A stretch of 19,381 bases of DNA from SFJ001 sp045118955 (GTDB lineage Bacteria > Bacillota > Clostridia > Oscillospirales > Ruminococcaceae), in the NCBI GenBank assembly GCA_045118955.1, contig JBGVKB010000022.1, forward strand, positions 1 to 19,381, read 5' to 3'. Numbering within the stretch: the stretch's first letter is position 1; each line of letters begins with the position of its first letter. The translations under genes were made by a program, and so were the position numbers. Shown here piece by piece: positions 14,195 through 19,381 of the stretch. The notes beneath the pieces were generated by a model. It searched no databases, was not told where the DNA came from, and saw only the letters and a list, made by a program, of their open reading frames with translations.

Positions 14195-15553
14195 TTACAC
14201 GGTGATGAAGCCGAACTGAGCGGCGGTGTAGAACACCAGAATGGCCAGCAGCATCACGGGGCAGATGAAGCGGATCATCACGTTGAACAGCTTCTCGCGG
14301 GCAAAGCCCTCGCCATTGCGGGTGACCTCATCGGAGACGAACTTGGGGCCGACGCACCAGCCGATCATGATGCAGGTGATCAGGGCCACGATGGGCATCA
14401 TGACGCTGTTGCTGATGTAGTCGAAGAAGGTCAGCAGATCCATGCCCAGAGGAGCGATAAAGCTCAGAGGACCGAAGCCCAACGAGGTGAAGATGCCCAC
14501 CACGATGGCGTACACCAGCACGGCAATGCAGGCCACACGGCGGCTCATCTTGGGGAAGAAGTCCAGCAGGCTGGACACGACGGCCTCCATAATGGACACC
14601 GAGCTGGTCAGCGCGGCGAAGAGCACCAGCGCGAAGAACAGCGCACCCATGATCACACCGCCGGGCATCTGAATGAAGATCTTGGGCAGGGTGACGAACA
14701 TCAGGCCGGGGCCGCTGCTGGCGAGACCGGCCTCGCCAGCGAAGGCGAAGACCGCAGGAATGATCATCAGACCGGCCAGAACCGCGACAACGGTGTCGAA
14801 GATCTGGATCTGGTTGATGGAGCTGGTGATCTTGGAGGTCTTGGGCATATAGGAGCCATAGGAGACCATAATGCCCATGGCCAGACTCATGGAATAGAAC
14901 ATCTGGCCGCAGGCGGCGCAGACGGTCTTGAAGGAGAACTTCTCAAAGTCGGGCAGCAGGTAGTAGCTCAGGCCACCGATGGCACCGGGCATGGTCAGCA
15001 CGTAGATCGATACGATCACGCACAGCACCAGCAGCAGGGGCATCATGATGCGGCTGGACTTCTCTACACCCTTCTCCACGCCGGCGATGACGATGAAGGC
15101 GGTGACCATCAGGAAGATGACCAGATAAACAGACGGCTCTACAGCGCCCCCGGTGAAAGCGCCGAAGTAGCTGTCACCGGCCGCGGCGGCGGCATCGCCG
15201 GTCACATAGGCCAGCATATATTTGATGATCCAGCCGCCGATGACACAGTAGTAGGGCAGGATGATGGCAGGGATGATGGTGGCCAGCGCACCCAGAAAGC
15301 CAAAGCGCTTGTCCACCATGCCATAGGCCTTGATGGGGCTTTTGCCGGTCTTACGGCCGATGGAGATCTCGGCGGCCATCAGGGCAAAGCCGAAGGTCAC
15401 CGCCAGAACGATGTAGCACAGGATGAAGATGCCGCCGCCGTGCTGCGCGGCCAGATAGGGGAAGCGCCACAGGTTGCCAAGCCCCACGGCACTGGCGGCC
15501 GCCGCCAGCACAAAGCCGAGGCTGCCGGTAAAACTACCACGTTTCGTTTCCAT
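14195..15553 (-). CDS. Sodium-dependent amino acid transporter, NSS/SNF family
   Basis: A 452-residue membrane protein of the neurotransmitter:sodium symporter family (LeuT fold), which imports an amino acid with Na+. The hallmark first helix SAVGLGNLWRFPYL (21-34) aligns with LeuT, with A22, V23 and N27 at the Na+ site positions. Eleven hydrophobic helices are expected, and the second-helix IS(I/L)GRKTGKSP motif follows. The start at 15553 has AAGGAA 9 nt upstream and begins directly at the conserved N-terminus (METKRGSFTGSLGF); the frame is open far upstream but without family similarity. The substrate (leucine, tryptophan or another neutral amino acid) is unknown. An upstream leader has hairpins and a possible 19-codon ORF ending next to the ribosome site. 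Confidence 0.94.
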   Translation of the reverse strand: METKRGSFTGSLGFVLAAAASAVGLGNLWRFPYLAAQHGGGIFILCYIVLAVTFGFALMAAEISIGRKTGKSPIKAYGMVDKRFGFLGALATIIPAIILPYYCVIGGWIIKYMLAYVTGDAAAAAGDSYFGAFTGGAVEPSVYLVIFLMVTAFIVIAGVEKGVEKSSRIMMPLLLVLCVIVSIYVLTMPGAIGGLSYYLLPDFEKFSFKTVCAACGQMFYSMSLAMGIMVSYGSYMPKTSKITSSINQIQIFDTVVAVLAGLMIIPAVFAFAGEAGLASSGPGLMFVTLPKIFIQMPGGVIMGALFFALVLFAALTSSVSIMEAVVSSLLDFFPKMSRRVACIAVLVYAIVVGIFTSLGFGPLSFIAPLGMDLLTFFDYISNSVMMPIVALITCIMIGWCVGPKFVSDEVTRNGEGFAREKLFNVMIRFICPVMLLAILVFYTAAQFGFITV

Positions 15554-15572
15554 TTGTATCGATTCCTTTTTT

Positions 15573-15632
15573 TCAGTTTTTAGCGGTTCTGCGCAGGAGG
15601 GTAACCCTGCGGCGTGTGCCGCAAACACACAT
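15573..15632 (-). promoter_or_regulatory. Possible leader ORF upstream of the NSS symporter
   Basis: The leader of the symporter gene contains a 19-codon ORF, MCVCGTRRRVTLLRRTAKN, whose TGA stop lies 6 nt before the AAGGAA ribosome site. A GCGGC-ACAC-GCCGC hairpin (15609-15622) lies inside it. GGAG is only 1 nt before its ATG, too close for efficient initiation, so translation is uncertain. Confidence 0.3.
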
Positions 15633-15706
15633 TCTCCGGGCAAAACCACGGAGCGCTGGGAAAACACAGGCCGCACTGTACACAAGGCACAAACGACACT
15701 GCGGCG

Positions 15707-15737
15707 TAAAAACAGCCCGGGGCGGTCGGCCTCGGGC
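15707..15737 (-). terminator. Terminator of the asnS operon
   Basis: On the minus strand GCCCGAGG / CCCCGGGC (one A-C mismatch, 7-nt loop) followed by TGTTTTTA, 27 nt after the stop of the orphan gene at 15765. Confidence 0.7.
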
Positions 15738-15764
15738 CGTTTGGGGGAGCTTGCTTGCCGGTCC

Positions 15765-16202
15765 TTACCAGAACCAGACACCCTCAGGCGGCAGGGGCTG
15801 GAGGGCGTAGACGATGCGGGGGAAGACAAAGCCATCCACCAGCTCAAAGCGCACCATCTGGCGAACGAAGTCCCGCTCGGCAGGCTCCAGCTCACAGACG
15901 AGGCCCTTGACCGGATCGAATACAGCGCACCACAGCGGGCGCAGACCGTCCGCCTCCTTGCGGTTGTCGGTAAACATCAGGTACAGCCGCTCGCTGCTGA
16001 TGCCCTCCCAGGGCATCACGCAGACCAGCTTGCCCTCCACCGGCTCCCGCTCTACGCGCTTCACCTGCACATGGGTGCAGGTCTCCAGCCAGGCGCGGCC
16101 GGCGGCTGGGTCGCGCCGCAGGGCGGCGCTCATCAGCGGCAGCCAGGTGCGGGGCTCCAGATCTTCGGGCGCGGGCGCGCCGAGGGTGATGCCGTTTGCC
16201 AT
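15765..16202 (-). CDS. Hypothetical protein linked to asnS
   Basis: A 145-residue soluble protein with no signal peptide or membrane helix. Residues 14-45 look helical (LEPRTWLPLMSAALRRDPAA). The rest alternates strands such as VQVKRVEREPVEGKLVCVMP and LYLMFTDNRKEADGLRPLWC, and the tail is proline/tryptophan-rich (LPPEGVWFW). AAAGGAG 7 nt before the ATG supports the start. It follows asnS by 25 nt on the same strand, has no promoter of its own in view and is followed by a terminator, so it is the second gene of an asnS operon. I do not recognise the family and give no function; the linkage alone does not show a role in translation. Confidence 0.87.
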   Translation of the reverse strand: MANGITLGAPAPEDLEPRTWLPLMSAALRRDPAAGRAWLETCTHVQVKRVEREPVEGKLVCVMPWEGISSERLYLMFTDNRKEADGLRPLWCAVFDPVKGLVCELEPAERDFVRQMVRFELVDGFVFPRIVYALQPLPPEGVWFW

Positions 16203-16227
16203 GGGGACGCTCCTTTCAGTGGGCTGC

Positions 16228-17613
16228 TCAGAAACCGCCGCAGGTGCGGGGGAAGGGCAGCACGTCGCGGATGTTGGGGATGCCGGTGAGGTACATCACC
16301 AGACGCTCGAAGCCCATGCCGAAGCCGGAGTGCTTGACGCTGCCGTACTTGCGCAGCTCCAGATACCACTCGTAGCCCTCGGTGCTCAGGCCGCACTCGG
16401 CCATGCGCTGCTCCAGAACCTCCAGACGCTCCTCGCGCTGGCTGCCGCCCACCAGCTCGCCGATGCCGGGAACCAGCATATCGGCGGCGGCCACGGTCTT
16501 GCCGTCCTCGTTGGCGCGCATATAGAAGCTCTTGATGGCCTTGGGGTAGTCGGTGACGAACACGGGCTTGTGGAAGATCTGCTCGGTCAGGTAGCGCTCG
16601 TGCTCGGTCTGGATGTCGGTGCCCCACTCCACCTTGTACTGGAAGTTGTCGTTGTTCTTCTCCAGCAGCTTGATGGCCTCGGTGTAGGTGATGCGGCCGA
16701 ACTCGCTGTCGCGCACCAGAGTCAGGCGCTCGATCAGGCCCTTGTCGAAGAATTGGTTGAAGAAGGCCATCTCGTCGGGGCAGTGCTCCAGAACGTAACC
16801 GATGACGTACTTGGTCATGGCCTCGGCCACGTCCATGTAGTCGCTCAGCTCGGCGAAGGCCATCTCAGGCTCGATCATCCAGAACTCGGCGGCGTGGCGC
16901 GGGGTATAACTCTCCTCAGCGCGGAAGGTGGGGCCGAAGGTGTACACGTTGCCGAAGGCAAGGGCCATGGCCTCAGCCTCCAGCTGGCCGGACACGGTGA
17001 GCTGGGTGCTGCGCTTAAAGAAGTCCTTGCTGAAGTCCACCTGACCGTCCTCGGTCTTGGGCACGTTGTCCAGATCCAGAGTGGTCACGCGGAACATCTC
17101 GCCGGCGCCCTCGCAGTCGCTGCCGGTGAAGATGGGGGTGTGGGCGTAGACGAAGCCCTGCTCCTGGAAGAAGCGATGCACCGCGTAGGCGGCCACGCTG
17201 CGCACGCGGAACGCCGCGGAGAAGGTGTTGGTGCGGGGGCGCAGATGGGTCATGGTGCGCAGGAACTCCACACTGTGGCGCTTCTTCTGCAGGGGGTAGT
17301 CGGAGGGGCAGGTGCCCAGGATCTCAATGGTGTCGGCGTTCAGCTCAAAGGGCTGCTTGGCGCCGGGGGTGTGCACCAGAGTGCCGGTGACCTTCATGCT
17401 GGTGTAGGTGCCGGACTTGGCGACCTCGGTGTAGTTGGCCAGCTTGTCCGCCTGGAACACCACCTGCAGGCCCTTAAAGGAGCTGCCGTCGGTCAGTTCG
17501 ATAAAGCCGATCTTCTTGGAATCCCGCACGGTCTTGGCCCAGCCGCAGACGGTGATGACACTGCCGTCGGCGGGGGTGGCCTTGTGCAGGGAAGCGATCT
17601 CGATTCGCTGCAT
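16228..17613 (-). CDS. asnS: Asparaginyl-tRNA synthetase
   Basis: A 461-residue class II aminoacyl-tRNA synthetase charging tRNA-Asn with asparagine in the cytosol. The N-terminal OB-fold anticodon-binding domain is at about 1-105 (VCGWAKTVRDSKKIGFIELTDG). Motif 2 is FRAEES at 230-235, followed by RHAAEFWMIEPE. Motif 3 is GFGMGFERLVMYLTG (430-444), with the AsnRS-type end DVLPFPRTCGGF. Length and ending fit bacterial AsnRS rather than AspRS. The start is the ATG at 17613, which has AAAGGAG 9 nt upstream; the in-frame GTG at 17637 overlaps that region and is less likely. Its promoter (17706-17734) is excellent. The leader of about 85 nt is too short for a T-box, so control looks constitutive. 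Confidence 0.97.
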   Translation of the reverse strand: MQRIEIASLHKATPADGSVITVCGWAKTVRDSKKIGFIELTDGSSFKGLQVVFQADKLANYTEVAKSGTYTSMKVTGTLVHTPGAKQPFELNADTIEILGTCPSDYPLQKKRHSVEFLRTMTHLRPRTNTFSAAFRVRSVAAYAVHRFFQEQGFVYAHTPIFTGSDCEGAGEMFRVTTLDLDNVPKTEDGQVDFSKDFFKRSTQLTVSGQLEAEAMALAFGNVYTFGPTFRAEESYTPRHAAEFWMIEPEMAFAELSDYMDVAEAMTKYVIGYVLEHCPDEMAFFNQFFDKGLIERLTLVRDSEFGRITYTEAIKLLEKNNDNFQYKVEWGTDIQTEHERYLTEQIFHKPVFVTDYPKAIKSFYMRANEDGKTVAAADMLVPGIGELVGGSQREERLEVLEQRMAECGLSTEGYEWYLELRKYGSVKHSGFGMGFERLVMYLTGIPNIRDVLPFPRTCGGF

Positions 17614-17705
17614 GATTTCTCTCTCCTTTTGGTTCACGATGGGCGGAAGCAGGGCCCGCCCGACCCAAATCCCGCGCAGGGCGCAGGATGCGATAGCTAC
17701 TCTTT

Positions 17706-17734
17706 ATTATACGCGCGCGGGCGAAGGATGTAAA
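17706..17734 (-). promoter_or_regulatory. Promoter of the asnS operon
   Basis: On the minus strand TTTACA (5/6), exactly 17 nt, then consensus TATAAT. This is the best-matching promoter in the window. Confidence 0.85.
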
Positions 17735-17800
17735 GGGCGAAGTATTGCTGTTTTGGGCTGTTCAGTGCAGAATTTTGCACACAGCGCACCCTGTTTGCCG

Positions 17801-17831
17801 AAAAAAAGCCGCCTGCCCGGAGGCAGACGGC
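17801..17831 (-). terminator. Terminator of the membrane protein gene at 17853
   Basis: A 10-bp stem with one mismatch (GCCGCCTGCC / GGCAGACGGC, 4-nt loop) followed on the minus strand by TTTTTTT, about 20 nt after the stop codon. Confidence 0.88.
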
Positions 17832-17852
17832 CGATTTCGCTTTGCGGTCGGG

Positions 17853-18323
17853 TCATGGGAAAGGACAAAGGCGCTCCTCAAGGGTCAGGCCCAGCAGAGC
17901 CAGCCAGAGGAACTCGGTCGGCACGAGGGTCATAAAGGCGAGGAAGCAGGGAGCCAGATGCCGGATGGAGTACCACGTGGGCAGGTACAGCAGCCCCGCC
18001 CCGCCCAGCACCGCGGCCCGATACAGAAGGCCTCGCCGTCCCCGCGCCCGGCGGCAGAGGAACAGCACGAGGAACGTTCCGCCACCCCACAGGGCAGCGG
18101 TATAGGCGATGCCGCACACCTGCTGGGCGGTCTGAACGAAGGGGTCGGTGTTTGCCACGAGCGCGGTCCACTCCTCGTGGCTGAGGGTGTAGAAGAAGGC
18201 GGCGGGCGGCAGACCGGGGACGGCCCGCAGCGGGACGCAATAGACCATAAATACAAGCTGGAACAGCCCGAACAAGGCGCAAAAGCAGCGGGTCAGGGTG
18301 CGGTATGTGCGGTCGTCGATCAT
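17853..18323 (-). CDS. Four-helix membrane protein, unknown function
   Basis: A 156-residue protein from the ATG at 18323, which has AAAGGTG 8 nt upstream. Hydrophobic helices lie at about 11-32, 68-90, 100-118 and 122-147, with an arginine-rich loop (CRRARGRRG) between the second and third. No family is recognised. The frame continues upstream without a stop through a signal-peptide-like fragment (18324-18628), so the full product could instead be about 252-258 residues with an extracellular N-terminal region. I prefer the short form because high-GC codon use begins near 18323 while the upstream part is A/T-rich, but the choice is uncertain. A terminator follows. Confidence 0.6.
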   Translation of the reverse strand: MIDDRTYRTLTRCFCALFGLFQLVFMVYCVPLRAVPGLPPAAFFYTLSHEEWTALVANTDPFVQTAQQVCGIAYTAALWGGGTFLVLFLCRRARGRRGLLYRAAVLGGAGLLYLPTWYSIRHLAPCFLAFMTLVPTEFLWLALLGLTLEERLCPFP

Positions 18324-18628
18324 GGTGGACACACCTTTCGTAAGAGTATACGAAGCAGTAGTGGAGGCGGGAGAAATTCCGTGTTGCGCAAGAATCTGGG
18401 TCTCAATTTCCGGCGTCAGAATTTCCACATAGGTATCAAACAGGATCAGGGCATCCTGTTCGGCTAACTGACGATAAACCTCAGAAAAAATCAGCTTCTT
18501 CTCCTGCTCGATCTGAGAAGCGATGGCGACCTCCGAAATAGAAGAGTCATCCGCTGCAGCAAGAACAGGAAGGCAAAAGGAAAACACAAGAACAAGGATC
18601 AAAAAAGGCAAACGAATTTTTTTCGCAT
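18324..18628 (-). pseudogene. Signal-peptide-bearing fragment, frameshifted at an A7 run, fused in frame to the next gene
   Basis: After a good promoter (18685-18713) and AAAGGGG, the natural ATG (18628) opens a frame that stops after 9 codons. With one extra A in the A7 run at 18617-18623 it would read MRKKIRLPFLILVLVF and onward into SFCLPVLAAADD, a classical signal peptide with cleavage near ALA-type residues. It is followed by a helical, glutamate-rich segment (EQEKKLIFSEVYRQLAEQDA) that ends in TLTKGVST at the next gene's ATG. A TTG at 18611 is an alternative in-frame start but lacks a ribosome site. The part after the signal lacks a recognisable domain and looks truncated. It could be a decayed secreted-protein gene, a phase-variable gene or a base-calling error. 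Confidence 0.45.
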
Positions 18629-18684
18629 AAAGATCCCCTTTCGATAGATGGTTAAGCTGCGAAGGAGGATCGATCCTTGCGACT

Positions 18685-18713
18685 ATTATATGACATTGTT
18701 GATTAAAAGCCAA
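18685..18713 (-). promoter_or_regulatory. Promoter upstream of the frameshifted secreted fragment
   Basis: On the minus strand TTGGCT (18708-18713), 17-nt spacer, consensus TATAAT (18685-18690). Transcription would start near 18678, which rules out the in-frame TTG at 18713 as the start codon. Confidence 0.75.
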
Positions 18714-18779
18714 TATAAAAAAGAGAAAAAAACGGAATTTGGCATATTTGTTGATGGGACGAGAAAGAGCAAACAGAGC

Positions 18780-19256
18780 TCAGAATTTGAAGATGAGCTT
18801 TGCCAGCATGATGCCGAAGGCGGCCATGCCGCTGCCGATGAGCGGGCCGGTGGGGCTGCCCTTGAACACGCCCACACCGATGAAGGTGCCCACGACCACG
18901 CCCAGGCTCACCATCACATCGGTGTTGCCGATCTCGATGCCCTTGGCACCAAAGATGGTCATTAGGATGCCGGAGGCGATGGCGATCCAGCCGGCAGGGC
19001 TTTGGAACACCGAGATCAGGTCGCTCGGCTCGTACTTGCCGAGGGCCAGCGGGGCCAGAAAGCCTACGGTCAGCAGAATGATGCCCCAGCTGATGCCGTT
19101 TTTGTCCAGCAGCTCCAGCAAGGGGGTGACCCGCAGCAGACGCAGAGCCAGAATGATGACGGCGGAGATGCCCACCGTCTTGTTGTTGGTGATGACCGAG
19201 ATCACGATCATGGCGGAGAACAGCAATTCGATCCAGTAGGCTTGCAATTTGTCCAT
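18780..19256 (-). CDS. UPF0756 (DUF441, YeaL-like) membrane protein
   Basis: A 158-residue integral membrane protein of the DUF441/UPF0756 family, which has no known function. It has four to five hydrophobic helices (about 8-40, 55-72, 86-104, 112-130 and 138-156) joined by short loops. Family-typical segments are NNKTVGISAVIILALRLL, GISWGIILLTVGFLAPLALG and a glycine-rich end KGSPTGPLIGSGMAAFG. Length matches the family (about 150). GGAGG stands 7 nt before the ATG at 19256. No clear promoter can be read upstream because the sequence there turns into low-complexity G/C after 19303, and no terminator is evident downstream. The family call rests on pattern memory and is fairly secure. Confidence 0.88.
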   Translation of the reverse strand: MDKLQAYWIELLFSAMIVISVITNNKTVGISAVIILALRLLRVTPLLELLDKNGISWGIILLTVGFLAPLALGKYEPSDLISVFQSPAGWIAIASGILMTIFGAKGIEIGNTDVMVSLGVVVGTFIGVGVFKGSPTGPLIGSGMAAFGIMLAKLIFKF

Positions 19257-19303
19257 GACAGTTCCTCCTCATGGGCGTGTGGTTGGTTCCATAAGTTACA
19301 AAA

Positions 19304-19381
19304 GGGGGGGGGGCCGGCGCCCCGCGGGGGGCCGGCCCCCCCCGCCGGGGGGGGGCCGGCGGGGGGGCGGCGGGCGGGCCG
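19304..19381. other. Pure G/C low-complexity contig end, likely artefact
   Basis: All 78 bases are G or C, with G runs up to ten long and no A or T at all, abruptly unlike the preceding sequence. It holds no gene. Poly-G runs at a sequence end are typical of two-colour sequencing dropout, so I would not interpret it biologically. Confidence 0.75.

Noticed and set aside
17614..17700. T-box riboswitch before asnS
   Set aside because: The leader is only about 85 nt and lacks the AGGGTGGNACCGCG element and an antiterminator/terminator pair.

Overview
The window is high-GC, densely coded bacterial DNA. Shine-Dalgarno sites are strong (AAAGGAG/GGAGG), most sigma-A type promoters are recognisable, and stem-plus-U-tract terminators are compact. 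The gene set (DUF362 ferredoxin-like protein, M18 aminopeptidase, GT-C glycosyltransferase, MATE pump, UppP, NSS symporter, UPF0756 protein) fits a gut Clostridia of the Oscillospiraceae/Ruminococcaceae type (Faecalibacterium, Gemmiger or Subdoligranulum relatives). That placement is inferred from style and gene content, not from a marker search. I see no tRNA, rRNA, CRISPR array, transposase or phage gene. The last ~78 bases are pure G/C low-complexity sequence and look like a bad contig end.

Layout. On the minus strand, 8-4386 holds an M18 aminopeptidase with its own promoter. It also holds a two-gene operon: an unnamed 538-residue protein with two cold-shock-like OB domains and an SSB-like C-terminal tip (ADIPF), then a DUF362/2x[4Fe-4S] protein. 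On the plus strand, 4626-7659 encodes a GT-C membrane glycosyltransferase and a MATE exporter; a terminator-like hairpin lies between the MATE promoter and its start codon. On the minus strand, 7729-8858 encodes a HAD phosphatase and a small two-helix membrane protein. Plus-strand uppP (8996-9850) follows. A 48-residue minus-strand small gene (9913-10059) sits convergent to it. Then comes a translationally coupled plus-strand pair: a degenerate LCP-like membrane protein and an FMN-binding domain protein (10157-11412).

From 11484 on: a minus-strand orphan gene; the plus-strand ychF-mtnN operon (12231-14039); a minus-strand sodium:neurotransmitter-type symporter with a leader that may hold a 19-codon ORF; the minus-strand asnS-orphan operon (15765-17613); a minus-strand membrane protein preceded in frame by a signal-peptide-bearing fragment whose natural ATG is out of frame at an A7 run; and a UPF0756 membrane protein.

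Functionally this is mostly a core/housekeeping neighbourhood: translation (asnS, ychF), nucleoside salvage (mtnN), cell-envelope lipid-carrier recycling (uppP), transport and peptidase. The least explained and most interesting item is the 538-residue protein at 2770-4386. Its tandem OB-like domains, proline-rich linker and SSB-type tip suggest an undescribed single-strand nucleic-acid-binding partner of the SSB interactome. This is a hypothesis from pattern reading only.
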